Source: Sphingopyxis sp.
GTDB lineage: Bacteria; Pseudomonadota; Alphaproteobacteria; Sphingomonadales; Sphingomonadaceae
Length of the DNA: 36,560 bases
Direction of reading: 5' to 3'
Assembly (NCBI GenBank): GCA_030148985.1
Contig: JASBSJ010000034.1
Coordinates: forward strand, 1 to 36,560
This document shows, one piece after another, positions 1-8,089 of this stretch. A program made the position numbers and the translations under genes. Numbering within the stretch: the stretch's first letter is position 1; each line of letters starts with the position of its first letter. The notes under the pieces were generated by a model. It was not told where the DNA came from. It did not search any database and saw nothing but the letters and a program-made list of their open reading frames with translations.

Positions 1-1026
1 GACATCTATGTCTCGCCGAACCAGTTCCGCAAATACGGCCTGCGCACCGGCGACACGGTCGAGGGCGAGATCCGCGCGCCGCGCGACGGCGAACGCTATT
101 TTGCGCTGACCAAGCTGATCAAGGTCAATTTCGACGATCCCGACGCCGTGCGTCACCGCGTCAATTTCGACAATCTCACGCCGCTCTATCCGAACCAGAA
201 GCTGTCGCTCGACACCGTCGATCCGACCGTCAAGGACAAGTCGGCGCGCGTGATCGACCTCGTCAGCCCGCAGGGCAAGGGCCAGCGCGCACTGATCGTC
301 GCGCCGCCGCGCACGGGCAAGACGGTGCTGCTTCAGAATATCGCCAAGGCGATCACCGACAACCACCCCGAGGTTTACCTGATCGTCCTGCTCGTCGACG
401 AACGTCCCGAGGAAGTCACCGACATGCAGCGCAGCGTGAAGGGCGAGGTGGTGTCTTCGACCTTCGACGAACCCGCGACGCGCCACGTCCAGGTTGCGGA
501 GATGGTGATCGAAAAGGCGAAGCGACTGGTCGAGCACAAGAAGGATGTTGTCATCCTGCTCGATTCGATCACGCGCCTTGGCCGCGCCTACAACACCGTC
601 GTCCCCTCGTCGGGCAAGGTGCTGACCGGCGGCGTCGACGCCAATGCGCTCCAGCGGCCGAAGCGTTTCTTCGGCGCCGCGCGCAATATCGAGGAAGGCG
701 GTTCGCTGTCGATCATCGCCACCGCTTTGATTGATACCGGCAGCCGCATGGACGAGGTCATCTTCGAAGAATTCAAGGGCACGGGCAATTCCGAAATCGT
801 CCTCGACCGCAAGGTCGCCGACAAGCGCATCTTCCCGTCGCTCGACGTCGGCAAATCGGGCACGCGCAAGGAAGAATTGCTCGTCGAGAAGGACAAACTG
901 TCGAAAATGTGGGTGCTGCGCCGCATCCTCATGCAGATGGGCACTGTCGATGCGATGGAATTCCTGCTCGACAAGATCAAGGATTCCAAAACGAACGAAG
1001 ATTTCTTCGACTCGATGAACCAATAA
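1..1026 (+). CDS. rho: Transcription termination factor Rho (5' end outside window)
   Basis: Rho is the hexameric RNA-dependent ATPase/helicase that ends transcription at Rho-dependent sites. The frame is open from base 1, so the N-terminus lies upstream; 341 residues are visible of a usual ~418. The first ~45 residues ([18 protein letters not shown]...) are the end of the RNA-binding cold-shock-like domain. The Walker A motif APPRTGKT is at 301-324, followed by the Walker B region [16 protein letters not shown] and by the GTGNSE stretch of the R-loop part of the motor. A GTG at 148 is an internal codon, not the start, because conserved Rho sequence continues upstream of it. The TerC-family gene follows 22 bp downstream on the same strand. 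Family identity is certain. Confidence 0.97.
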   Translation, partial: DIYVSPNQFRKYGLRTGDTVEGEIRAPRDGERYFALTKLIKVNFDDPDAVRHRVNFDNLTPLYPNQKLSLDTVDPTVKDKSARVIDLVSPQGKGQRALIVAPPRTGKTVLLQNIAKAITDNHPEVYLIVLLVDERPEEVTDMQRSVKGEVVSSTFDEPATRHVQVAEMVIEKAKRLVEHKKDVVILLDSITRLGRAYNTVVPSSGKVLTGGVDANALQRPKRFFGAARNIEEGGSLSIIATALIDTGSRMDEVIFEEFKGTGNSEIVLDRKVADKRIFPSLDVGKSGTRKEELLVEKDKLSKMWVLRRILMQMGTVDAMEFLLDKIKDSKTNEDFFDSMNQ

Positions 1027-1048
1027 GCACGGGGCGGGTTAAGCGATC

Positions 1049-1771
1049 ATGCTGGATATTTTGATGCAGGCCGGCGCGCACGCCGGCGGATTTGGCGGAC
1101 CCGCGGGCATGTGGGACGCGATCGTTCACGATTTTTCGAACATCACCGAACCCGCGGCCTTCGCAGCCTTCCTCCAGGTGCTGATGATCGACATCGTGCT
1201 CGCGGGCGACAATGCGATCGTCGTCGGCGCACTCGCCGCGGGGCTCCCCGCCGACCAGCGCCGCAAGGTGATTCTGATCGGCGTGCTCGCGGCGCTCGTG
1301 CTGCGCATCGCCTTTGCGCTCGTCGTGACGCAGCTGATGCAGATCGTCGGGCTGATTTTCGTCGGCGGCCTACTGCTGGTCTGGGTGGCTTGGAAAATGT
1401 GGCGCGAGCTGCGCGACGGTGCGGTTTCGGCCGGTTCGCCTGAAATCGCCGGTGACGAGCATTCGGGCCTGAAGCCCGCGAAGAGCTTTGCTGCTGCGGC
1501 GTGGGCGGTGGCCGTCGCCGACGTCAGCATGAGCCTCGACAATGTGCTCGCGGTCGCGGGCGCAGCGCGCGATCACCCCGGCATCCTGATCGTCGGCCTG
1601 ATCTTCGCGGTCGCGCTGATGGGCATCGCGGCGAACATCATCGCCAAATATATCGAGCGCTATCGCTGGATCGCCTACATTGGCCTTGCGGTGATCGTCT
1701 ATGTCGCGGTGAAGATGATCTACGAAGGCTGGATCGACCCCAGCGTCGGCATCGGTACGCTCTTCGGCTGA
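1049..1771 (+). CDS. TerC family integral membrane protein (YjbE type)
   Basis: A 240-residue polytopic membrane protein of the TerC family, whose members are linked to metal-ion (notably manganese) export and to tellurium resistance. Two half-repeats are visible, each with the acidic family motif inside a membrane segment: DIVLAGDNAIVV near residue 49 and DVSMSLDNVLAVAG near residue 160. About seven hydrophobic segments can be seen. The ATG at 1049 lies 22 bp after the rho stop without a strong Shine-Dalgarno sequence; an in-frame ATG at 1064 is an alternative. I see no yybP-ykoY-type manganese riboswitch in the short gap, so the gene is probably read through from rho. It is closed by an intrinsic terminator at 1792-1823. 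The transported ion is inferred from the family only. Confidence 0.9.
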   Translation: MLDILMQAGAHAGGFGGPAGMWDAIVHDFSNITEPAAFAAFLQVLMIDIVLAGDNAIVVGALAAGLPADQRRKVILIGVLAALVLRIAFALVVTQLMQIVGLIFVGGLLLVWVAWKMWRELRDGAVSAGSPEIAGDEHSGLKPAKSFAAAAWAVAVADVSMSLDNVLAVAGAARDHPGILIVGLIFAVALMGIAANIIAKYIERYRWIAYIGLAVIVYVAVKMIYEGWIDPSVGIGTLFG

Positions 1772-1791
1772 TCCGATTTCCACTCGAAATG

Positions 1792-1823
1792 AAGGGCCAG
1801 CTCCGCAAGGGGCTGGCCTTTTT
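1792..1823 (+). terminator. Intrinsic terminator after the TerC-family gene
   Basis: A perfect 7-bp GC-rich stem, GGCCAGC (1795-1801) and GCTGGCC (1812-1818), with a 9-nt loop, is followed directly by TTTTT (1819-1823). Upstream A residues can extend the stem. This is a textbook rho-independent terminator 20 bp after the stop codon. Confidence 0.9.
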
Positions 1824-1848
1824 CGTTCGGGCTTCCCATTTGCCTTTC

Positions 1849-2249
1849 ATGTCCCAGCTTCACATGACCCGCGTCGCCGTCGGCTGTTCCGATTATCCGG
1901 CGCTGGAGGCGCGCATCGCCACCTATGCGAAGGATGGTGAGATCCGTTTCACGACGCGCTTCAAACCCAAGCGCGCCGACGAGCTGATCGGCGGCAGGCT
2001 GCATTTCATCGTCAAACATATGCTCGTCGCGCGCGTGCAAATCCTGCGCTTCGACGATCGCAGCGACGGGCGGGTCGATATCGTCTGCGTTGCCGACCTC
2101 GAGCGCGTGCATCCGCAGCCGAAGCGCCGCATCAGGGGTGGCGCTATCTGGCCGATGCCGACGCGCCCAAGGGACTGGAGGATGGAAGCGGCGTCGGCGA
2201 GCTGCCGCCCGAACTCTATCGCGAACTCGCCGGGCTCAGCCTGATCTAG
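1849..2249 (+). pseudogene. DUF1489 family protein, interrupted by a -1 frameshift
   Basis: The first frame, from ATG 1849 (or ATG 1864, MTRVAVGC), reads a DUF1489-like protein: MTRVAVGCSDYPALE, then TTRFKPKRADELIGG, FIVKHMLVARVQIL and VCVADLERVHPQPKR. After about base 2127 this frame degenerates to RIRGGAIWPMP. The frame starting at 2130 continues the family with HQGWRYLADADAPKGLEDG through to ELAGLSLI and a TAG at 2247-2249. Loss of one C in the CGC(C)CGC run at 2125-2130 would explain it; restoring it gives KRPHQGWRYL, the expected family motif. Together the pieces give a full-length protein of about 130 residues. Function is unknown. It could be a true pseudogene or a sequencing/assembly error in a GC-rich run. 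Its stop overlaps the stop of the convergent NTF2-like gene. Confidence 0.75.
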
Positions 2250-2644
2250 CCCGCCTGCGCCGCGAGCATCGCCGCCATTTTTTCCCAGACCTTGTTGATG
2301 GCCTTGAGGGGGCGAACCATCACCTTGAAATCGCTTATTTTTCCTGCGTCGTCCCAGCGGATGATGTCGACGCCGTTGATCTGAATGCCGTCGAGCTCGG
2401 TTTGAAACTCCAGCATGGCCTGATCGCCGTCGACGATTTCGCGCAAATAGCGGAAATGCTCGCCGCCAAGAACGTGGCTCGCCGCGTGGAGATAGGCGAA
2501 AACCTTGTCGCCACCTTCTTGCGGCGTGTGGACGACCGGCGAATGAAAGACGGCATCGTCCGCGAGCAGGCCCCGCAATGCCTGCGGGTCACCGCCTCCC
2601 GCCATATAGGTGTGCCAGGCGGCGAGGCCCGGATGCCCGCTCAT
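2246..2644 (-). CDS. NTF2-like / SnoaL-like domain protein
   Basis: A 132-residue single-domain protein with the look of the NTF2/SnoaL fold: WHTYMAGGGDPQALRGLLADDAVFHSPVVH near the N-terminus, then alternating strands such as AMLEFQTELDGIQINGVDIIRWDDAGKI. Such proteins are small cone-shaped barrels that serve as isomerases, cyclases, or binding proteins with no known catalysis. There is no signal peptide. The ATG at 2644 overlaps the TGA of the upstream dienelactone-hydrolase-type gene by 4 bp (ATGA), so the two are translated from one message and may act on the same unknown metabolite. The substrate cannot be read from the sequence. Confidence 0.8.
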   Translation of the reverse strand: MSGHPGLAAWHTYMAGGGDPQALRGLLADDAVFHSPVVHTPQEGGDKVFAYLHAASHVLGGEHFRYLREIVDGDQAMLEFQTELDGIQINGVDIIRWDDAGKISDFKVMVRPLKAINKVWEKMAAMLAAQAG

Positions 2645-3339
2645 GAAAGATGCTCGGCGAAAAAGGCGTGGGTGCGAGCGTCGGCGAGCCTCGCGCCTTC
2701 GTCGTTGCGGCGATTGCCCATCGTTGCGGCGAAGCCATGGTCGAGGCCCGGATAATCGTGGAGCGTCACCTTCGGATGCGGATCGAGCCCGTCGTGAATC
2801 CGCTTTTGCGCCGCATGGTCGACCAGATGGTCCTCGGTCGGGATATGGAGCATCAGCGGGTTGGCGATTGCGTGGCTTTCGTTCAGCATCTGGTCGATCA
2901 TGACGCCATAATAGCCGACCGACGCATCGACGTCGGTACGCGCCGCCGCCATATAGGCGAGGCGGCCGCCGAGGCAGAAACCGACGCAGCCGACCTTGCT
3001 CGCACCCTGTCCATGGAGCCAGCGGATCGTCGCTTCGATGTCCTTCACCCCATCGTCGGCGTCATATTGACCGAAATAGCCGAAAGCCTCGTTGAGTTCG
3101 GCCTCGACGTCGGGGTCAAGCTCAACCCCGGGGGCAAAACGCCAGAAGATGTCGGGCGCGATCGCCAGATAGCCCTCGGCCGCCCAATCGTCGCATTTCT
3201 TGCGGATGCCCGCATTCACGCCGAAAATTTCGGGAATGACGATGATTGCGCGCGAGCTGTCCGCGTCGGGGCGCGCGACATAGGCGGGAATTTCGTTCGT
3301 CCCGTCGAGCGCGGGGATGGTTATGTTCGTCGCGGACAT
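2641..3339 (-). CDS. Dienelactone hydrolase family protein
   Basis: An alpha/beta hydrolase of the dienelactone hydrolase family, 232 residues from the chosen start (MSATNITIPALDG). The nucleophile motif GFCLGG carries Cys122; the acid is probably in HIPTEDHLVD (about 170-174) and the catalytic base is His201 in PGLDHGF. Glu36 in VIPEIFG matches the family residue that interacts with the thiol. Family members open enol-lactone rings in chlorocatechol breakdown, but many are uncharacterised carboxyl-ester hydrolases; there are no other catechol genes here, so the substrate is unknown. The ATG at 3339 is preceded by AGGAG at a suitable distance; an upstream in-frame start at 3423 adds a low-complexity stretch with no family match. 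It forms an operon with the NTF2-like gene. Confidence 0.88.
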   Translation of the reverse strand: MSATNITIPALDGTNEIPAYVARPDADSSRAIIVIPEIFGVNAGIRKKCDDWAAEGYLAIAPDIFWRFAPGVELDPDVEAELNEAFGYFGQYDADDGVKDIEATIRWLHGQGASKVGCVGFCLGGRLAYMAAARTDVDASVGYYGVMIDQMLNESHAIANPLMLHIPTEDHLVDHAAQKRIHDGLDPHPKVTLHDYPGLDHGFAATMGNRRNDEGARLADARTHAFFAEHLS

Positions 3340-3443
3340 GGCGGGGCTCTCCTGACTCTTGCTTCTTGGCGGTGAAAGCGCGAAGCTAGCGGCGCCGCGG
3401 CTATGGCTCAAGCGGCTTACCATGACCGGGGCGGAGACAGGCG

Positions 3444-3737
3444 ATGAAATTCAATATCGAGATCGATTGCACCCCCGAAGAGGCGCGGCGGCTGTTCGGT
3501 CTTCCCGATCTCGAACCGCTCCACGACATCTATCTCGATCGCGTCAAGGAACTGATGGCCAAAGGCATCACGCCCGAGATGGTGCAGGCGATGGTCAAGA
3601 CGTGGGTGCCGATGGGTGAAAGCGGGCTGGGGCTGGTCCAGTCGCTGCTCGGCCAGTTTGGCGGCGGGTTGATGGGCGCGGCGCCGAGAAATGGCGATGC
3701 GGTCGACGACAAACCCGCCAAGGGACGCAAAAGCTGA
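3444..3737 (+). CDS. DUF6489 family protein
   Basis: A 97-residue protein starting MKFNIEIDCTPEEARRLFGLPDLEPLHD, which I recognise as the DUF6489 type found in sphingomonads. The N-terminal half is a charged helical region. The second half has a glycine-rich amphipathic stretch (SLLGQFGGGLMGAAP) and a lysine-rich tail. It has no signal peptide and no known function. A GGGGCGGAG Shine-Dalgarno-like stretch lies upstream of ATG 3444. Its TGA (3735-3737) overlaps the apparent CTG start of mnmE at 3734, suggesting translational coupling. Confidence 0.82.
   Translation: MKFNIEIDCTPEEARRLFGLPDLEPLHDIYLDRVKELMAKGITPEMVQAMVKTWVPMGESGLGLVQSLLGQFGGGLMGAAPRNGDAVDDKPAKGRKS
3720..3736 (+). promoter_or_regulatory. 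Ribosome binding site that decides a CTG start for mnmE
   Basis: AAGGGA at 3720-3725 is followed after 8 nt by CTG at 3734. This is the only Shine-Dalgarno-like element near the conserved MnmE N-terminus. It supports initiation at CTG rather than at ATG 3782, which would remove conserved residues. Confidence 0.6.
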
Positions 3738-5065
3738 ACCAAGCGCCTGCAAGCGACACGATTTTCGCGCTGTCGAGCGGGATGCCGCCCGCCGCGATCG
3801 CGGTCGTGCGCATCAGCGGGGCCGATGCCGCCAGGGCGTTGCAGGCGCTGGCAGGGCGACTGCCTGAGCCCCGCCATGCTTCGCTCGCGAGGTTGACGGA
3901 CCCCGACGGCGGGGCGCTCGATCATGCGCTGATCCTCTGGTTTCCGGGGTCGGCGACGGCGACGGGCGAAGACCTTGCCGAACTGCACCTGCACGGCGGG
4001 CGGGCGGTGGTTGCGGCGGTCGAAGCGGCGTTGGCGGGGATGCCGGGACTAAGGCGCGCCGCGCCGGGCGAATTTACGCGGCGGGCGTTCGAGAATGGAC
4101 GGATCGATCTGGCCGAGGCCGAGGGGCTGGCCGACCTGCTCGCCGCCGAGACCGAAAGCCAGCGGGTGCAGGCGCTTGGCCTCGCGAGCGGGCATGTGTC
4201 GCGCGCGGTAGCGGGCTGGCAGGGCCGGTTGCTCGAACTGATGGCGGCGGCGGAAGCTGAACTCAATTTCGCCGACGAGGATGATGTCGAGGTTGGCGAG
4301 GCTGTTGCGGCACGGTTGATCGGCGGGATGGCGGCGCTGGCGGAGGAGCTGAGCGTGTGGCTGGCGCGGCCGGCGGCGGAGGTGATCGCCGAGGGGGTGT
4401 CGGTGGTGATCGCGGGGCCGCCCAATGCCGGAAAATCAACTCTTATCAATGCATTGGCGAAACGAGAGCTCGCGATCGTGTCGCCAGTCGCGGGGACGAC
4501 GCGCGACGTGATCGAAACGCCGCTGGCGCTCGACGGGATCGCGATGCGTTTTTCGGATACCGCGGGACTGCGCGGTGAGGGCGCTGACGTTATCGAGGCC
4601 ATCGGGATCGATCGCGCGAAGGCGGCGGTCGAGGCGGCTGATATATTGCTGTGGCTCGGGCCGCCGAAGGAAGCGCCCGACAACCCGCGCACGATCCTGA
4701 TCGCGGCGCAGGCGGACCGCTGGCGCGGCGACGCGGCGGCCGAAGCCGAAGCTGCGCGCTGCGACCTCATCCTGTCGGCGGCGACAGGCGAGGGGATGGA
4801 CAGGCTGCATCGCATGATCGTCGAAATGGCACGGACGCTGTTGCCGCGCGAGGGCGAAGCGGCACTGCGCCAACGCCAGCGCGCCGCACTTGCCGAAGCA
4901 AAGCAATGGCTTGCGATCGATCCCGAGTCGCGCGAGGCCAGCGACCTGATCCTGCTCGCCGAGCGCCTTCGGCTCGCGGCGACTTCGCTCGACCGCATCA
5001 CGGGGCGCGCCGGGGTAGAGGACATGCTCGACGCGTTGTTTGGGCGATTCTGCATCGGAAAATGA
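3734..5065 (+). CDS. mnmE: tRNA uridine-5-carboxymethylaminomethyl(34) synthesis GTPase MnmE
   Basis: MnmE works with MnmG to build the cmnm5 group on U34 of certain tRNAs, using folate-derived carbon and GTP. About 443 residues from the proposed start. Visible: N-terminal folate-binding domain (DTIFALSSG...IAVVRISG), the G domain with GPPNAGKST (about 228-236), AGTTRD and DTAG, and the C-terminal FCIGK motif. The start is unusual. The first canonical codon, ATG 3782, would delete the conserved DTIFALSSG; no ATG, GTG or TTG exists in this frame between the stop at 3617 and 3782. A CTG at 3734, 8 nt after AAGGGA (3720-3725) and overlapping the DUF6489 stop as CTGA, is the best start; ATT 3761 is a less likely choice. 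Confidence 0.93.
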   Translation: MNQAPASDTIFALSSGMPPAAIAVVRISGADAARALQALAGRLPEPRHASLARLTDPDGGALDHALILWFPGSATATGEDLAELHLHGGRAVVAAVEAALAGMPGLRRAAPGEFTRRAFENGRIDLAEAEGLADLLAAETESQRVQALGLASGHVSRAVAGWQGRLLELMAAAEAELNFADEDDVEVGEAVAARLIGGMAALAEELSVWLARPAAEVIAEGVSVVIAGPPNAGKSTLINALAKRELAIVSPVAGTTRDVIETPLALDGIAMRFSDTAGLRGEGADVIEAIGIDRAKAAVEAADILLWLGPPKEAPDNPRTILIAAQADRWRGDAAAEAEAARCDLILSAATGEGMDRLHRMIVEMARTLLPREGEAALRQRQRAALAEAKQWLAIDPESREASDLILLAERLRLAATSLDRITGRAGVEDMLDALFGRFCIGK

Positions 5066-5081
5066 TGTTCCACGTGGAACA
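5066..5081. promoter_or_regulatory. parS: parS centromere site 1
   Basis: TGTTCCACGTGGAACA, a perfect 16-bp palindrome that matches the ParB-binding parS consensus with the alphaproteobacterial GTTCC/GGAAC variant. It begins at the base after the mnmE stop codon. ParB loads here as a CTP-dependent sliding clamp. ParA and ParB are encoded 3 kb downstream. Confidence 0.93.
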
Positions 5082-5115
5082 GCGACTTTGGCAGAGTGGG
5101 CGTAAGCCCGTATTC

Positions 5116-5185
5116 CTCACACAAAAACACAAAGATGGCGCGTCGATCCGCAATCGAACGCGCCATCTTTGTGTCTTTGTGTGAG
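5116..5185. repeat. Long inverted repeat between mnmE and mnmG
   Basis: The left arm from 5116 (CTCACACAAAAACACAAAGA...) pairs with the right arm ending near 5185 (...CTTTGTGTGAG). The arms are about 28 nt with one mismatch, extended by CGAT/ATCG with one bulge around the CCGCA loop. The transcript would form a hairpin of more than 30 bp. There is no U-tract on either side, so it looks like a mobile intergenic palindrome (related CGCAAAGGCGCAAAGG sequence occurs near 7362-7377) more than a terminator. Confidence 0.75.
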
Positions 5186-5245
5186 ATTTGAAGGCGCTTC
5201 ATGCGATGGATTTCGCGGCCGCTTTCGGCTATGCGCCGCACGATC

Positions 5246-7117
5246 ATGACCAGCAGCACAATTTTCGATGTCATCGTCGTCGGCGGTGGACATGCCGGGA
5301 CCGAGGCCGCCGCGGCTGCGGCGCGGCTGGGTGCGCGGGTGGCGCTGGTCAGTTTCGATCCGGCGCTGATCGGGACGATGTCGTGCAACCCGGCGATCGG
5401 CGGGCTGGGCAAGGGCCATTTGATGCGCGAGGTCGATGCGCTCGACGGGTGGATGGCGCGCGCGGCTGACGCCGCGGCGATCCATTACCGGATGCTCAAT
5501 GCGTCGAAGGGCGCGGCGGTGCAGGGGCCACGCATCCAGGCCGACCGCAAGCTGTATCGCGATGCGATCCAGAATTTGCTCGCGGCGGAAGATCGCATAA
5601 CCGTCGTCGTGGGCGAAGCCGCCGCGCTAAAGCTTTCGGCCGACGGATCGCGAGTCGAAGGTCTCGACCTTGGCGACGGGACGGCACTGAAAGCATCGGC
5701 GGTTGTGCTCGCGACGGGCACCTTCCTCGGCGGGCGGCTGTTTCGCGGTGAAGAGCGGATGGCGGGCGGCCGTATCGGCGAAGCGGGTGCCCACCGGCTC
5801 GCCGAGCAACTTCGCGCCGCCCAATTGCCGATGGCGCGGCTCAAGACGGGTACGCCGCCGCGGCTCGACGGGCGGACGATTGATTGGGCGCGACTGAGCG
5901 AGCAGGCGTCGGATAGTGCCGAGGGCGCGACCTGGACCTGTTCCACGTGGAACAATGCGCGGAGCGTGCCGCAGATTTTCTGCGCGATCACGCGCACCAA
6001 CGCCGAATCGCACCGGATTATCGCCGAAAATCTGCACCGCTCGCCGCTGTTCACCGGTGCGATTGGCGCAGCGGGGCCGCGCTATTGCCCGTCGATCGAA
6101 GACAAGATCCACCGCTTCGCTGACCGTGACGGACATCAGGTGTTTCTGGAGCCCGAGGGGCTCGATACCCATCTTGTCTATCCCAACGGCATTTCGACGT
6201 CGCTGCCCGCCGATGTCCAGTTGGCGATGTTGCGCACGATGGAGGGGCTCGAAGCGGTCGAAATGGTCGTCCCCGGCTATGCCGTTGAATATGATCATAT
6301 CGACCCGCGCGCGCTCGACCGGACCTTGCAGTTGCGCACAATGCCCGGGCTTTATTGCGCTGGACAGATCAATGGCACGACCGGTTATGAGGAGGCCGCC
6401 GCGCAGGGGCTGGTGGCGGGGGCCAATGCTGCGCTTGGCGTGCAGGGGCGCGAGCCGCTGATCCTCGATCGCAGCGAATCCTATGTCGGGGTGATGGTCG
6501 ACGATTTGGTGCTGCAGGGGGTGAGCGAGCCGTACCGGATGCTCACCGCGCGTGCCGAATATCGCCTGCGGCTGCGCGCGGACAATGCTGCGACGCGGCT
6601 GACGCCGAAGGGGATTGCGCTGGGGCTGGTACGGCCCGCGACTGCCGAGTTGTTCGCGGTGCGGATGGAAGAGCGTGCACGGGCCGAAATTTTGCTCCAA
6701 GCCACGGTAACGACCGCCGATTATGCGGCGATTGGCTTGCCGCTGCCCGGCGACGGGATCGCGCGGCGGCGAATCGACCTGTTGCGCCTTCCCGATGTGA
6801 CGATTGAGCGCCTAACTACGTTGGCGCCGGACTTGGGCGCGATCGACGCGCCGATTCTCGCCGAGGTGGTCGAAGATGCGCATTATGCGCCCTATATCGC
6901 ACGGCATGAGGCCGAACTGCGCGCGCTGGCGGCGAACGAAGCGATCCTCCTTGATCCCGCGCTCGATTATGCCGCGATTGGCGGCCTGTCGCGCGAAATG
7001 GTCGAGCGGTTGAGCAAGGCGCGGCCCGAGACATTGGGGCAGGCGGCGCGGATCGATGGGGTGACTCCCGCGGCGCTCACCGCGATTATGGTGCATAGCC
7101 GACGGCGGGCGGCGTGA
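5246..7117 (+). CDS. mnmG: tRNA uridine-5-carboxymethylaminomethyl(34) synthesis enzyme MnmG
   Basis: MnmG (GidA) is the FAD-dependent partner of MnmE in U34 tRNA modification. From ATG 5246 the protein has 623 residues, the usual family length. Visible: the FAD-binding [10 protein letters not shown] just after the N-terminus ([11 protein letters not shown]), [28 protein letters not shown], the family signature [34 protein letters not shown], and [17 protein letters not shown]. In-frame ATGs at 5201 and 5231 would add residues not typical of the family, and no strong Shine-Dalgarno sequence favours them. A parS site at 5939-5954 lies inside the frame and encodes CSTWN in a poorly conserved segment before the NAESHRII region. 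Confidence 0.96.
   Translation: MTSSTIFDVIVVGGGHAGTEAAAAAARLGARVALVSFDPALIGTMSCNPAIGGLGKGHLMREVDALDGWMARAADAAAIHYRMLNASKGAAVQGPRIQADRKLYRDAIQNLLAAEDRITVVVGEAAALKLSADGSRVEGLDLGDGTALKASAVVLATGTFLGGRLFRGEERMAGGRIGEAGAHRLAEQLRAAQLPMARLKTGTPPRLDGRTIDWARLSEQASDSAEGATWTCSTWNNARSVPQIFCAITRTNAESHRIIAENLHRSPLFTGAIGAAGPRYCPSIEDKIHRFADRDGHQVFLEPEGLDTHLVYPNGISTSLPADVQLAMLRTMEGLEAVEMVVPGYAVEYDHIDPRALDRTLQLRTMPGLYCAGQINGTTGYEEAAAQGLVAGANAALGVQGREPLILDRSESYVGVMVDDLVLQGVSEPYRMLTARAEYRLRLRADNAATRLTPKGIALGLVRPATAELFAVRMEERARAEILLQATVTTADYAAIGLPLPGDGIARRRIDLLRLPDVTIERLTTLAPDLGAIDAPILAEVVEDAHYAPYIARHEAELRALAANEAILLDPALDYAAIGGLSREMVERLSKARPETLGQAARIDGVTPAALTAIMVHSRRRAA
5939..5954. promoter_or_regulatory. parS: parS centromere site 2, inside mnmG
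   Basis: Identical TGTTCCACGTGGAACA palindrome, within the mnmG reading frame, where it encodes Cys-Ser-Thr-Trp-Asn. It lies 873 bp after site 1. Confidence 0.92.
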
Positions 7118-7426
7118 GTTTAGGTAGTCGTGGTTCCGGTGGACGGGACTCTGATTTGGGGTGGTTAGCTGCCGCGCCATCATCCCGCCTCGTCATCCCG
7201 GACTTGATCCGGGATCCATAGCAGCGCTGAAGTCATGGATCCCGGATCAAGTCCGGGATGACGATGAAGGCAACGGCTGTTTCCGATCCCTTCTGCCGCT
7301 CATCATCCGGGTGACGATAATAAGGACGTCGCCTTAGGCGGTTGGGCTTTCAAAGAATCGCGCAAAGGCGCAAAGGCATGAAGAGAAATCGATGCCCGCC
7401 CAGACGGGAATGACGAACCGGAAACG
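7118..7426. other. Gene-free gap mnmG-rsmG
   Basis: This 309-bp stretch holds the 29-bp inverted repeat, a CGCAAAGGCGCAAAGG tract (about 7362-7377) resembling one arm of the mnmE-mnmG palindrome, and a GCCCAGACGGGAATGACG fragment (7396-7413) resembling a decayed copy of another intergenic repeat. I see no open frame with coding character, no tRNA and no clear promoter. Confidence 0.6.
7191..7263. repeat. Perfect 29-bp inverted repeat, intergenic mnmG-rsmG
   Basis: The left arm at 7191-7219 (begins CGTCATCCCGGACTTGATCC) and the right arm at 7235-7263 (ends AAGTCCGGGATGACG) are perfect reverse complements around a 15-nt spacer. The CATCCCGGA...TCCGGGATG core is typical of dispersed intergenic palindromes of sphingomonads. 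It could fold as a very stable hairpin between mnmG and rsmG and act as a transcript-end or stability element. Confidence 0.88.
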
Positions 7427-8089
7427 ATGGTGCCAATTGAAATAATCGAAAACCAGGACGCGGCGCGCGGTTGGATCTTGGAAAGCCTCGCGCCGACCGC
7501 CAATCAATGGGCCAAGCTCGAACGCTTCGTTGCGATGCTCGTCGCCGAAAATGCGCAGCAGAATCTGATCGCGGCGTCAACGATTCCGGCGATCTGGGTG
7601 CGGCATATTGCCGACAGCGCGCAATTGCTGGCGCTCGATACGCCGAAGGGCGAGGGGCTTTGGATTGATCTCGGCAGCGGGCCGGGGTTGCCGGGGCTGG
7701 TCGTCGCGATCCTGTCGGGGCGGCCGATGCTGCTCGTCGAATCGCGCAAACGTCGCTGCGATTTCCTGCGCGCGGTGGTGACCGAGCTGGCGCTACGCCA
7801 CGTCGAGGTCGCCGAAACAACGCTCGAGCGCGTCGCAACGCGCCCCGCGGCGACGATCAGCGCGCGCGCTTTTGCCCCACTCGATCGGCTCATCGACTTA
7901 TCCGCGCGTTTTTCCACCGAATCGACGCGCTGGCTGCTACCAAAGGGGCGAAATGCGGTTAAGGAACTGGCGTTGCTGCCCGAGGCATGGCAGAGAATGT
8001 TCCACGTGGAACAGAGCCGCACCGACGCCGAAAGCGGCATATTGGTCGGTACGGGGCGTATCGCGCCGAAAAAGCGAGGGAAAGCATGA
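7427..8089 (+). CDS. rsmG: 16S rRNA (guanine(527)-N(7))-methyltransferase RsmG
   Basis: RsmG (GidB) uses S-adenosylmethionine to methylate G527 of 16S rRNA. 220 residues. Visible: NLIAASTIPAIWVRHIADSAQLL, the SAM-binding loop DLGSGPGLPGLVVAI, ESRKRRCDFLRAV, and the later ISARAFAPLDRL and LLPKGRNAVKEL. The ATG at 7427 has a modest GGAAA upstream. The TGA (8087-8089) overlaps the parA start ATG (8086) by 4 bp. A parS site at 7998-8013 is encoded near the C-terminus, in the segment MFHVEQS, outside the catalytic core. Confidence 0.95.
   Translation: MVPIEIIENQDAARGWILESLAPTANQWAKLERFVAMLVAENAQQNLIAASTIPAIWVRHIADSAQLLALDTPKGEGLWIDLGSGPGLPGLVVAILSGRPMLLVESRKRRCDFLRAVVTELALRHVEVAETTLERVATRPAATISARAFAPLDRLIDLSARFSTESTRWLLPKGRNAVKELALLPEAWQRMFHVEQSRTDAESGILVGTGRIAPKKRGKA
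7998..8013. promoter_or_regulatory. parS: parS centromere site 3, inside rsmG
   Basis: Third identical TGTTCCACGTGGAACA, 2,059 bp after site 2 and 73 bp before the parA start. It encodes MFHVEQ of RsmG in a reading register different from that in mnmG. ParB bound here sits just upstream of its own operon and could affect parAB expression. Confidence 0.92.

Noticed and set aside
3782..5065. mnmE starting at ATG 3782
   Set aside because: This start removes the conserved DTIFALSSG segment and has no Shine-Dalgarno sequence; CTG 3734 fits better.
3922..5412. Long minus-strand open frame opposite mnmE
   Set aside because: It is a Ser/Ala/Arg-rich shadow frame with no family features; high GC gives long open frames on both strands here.
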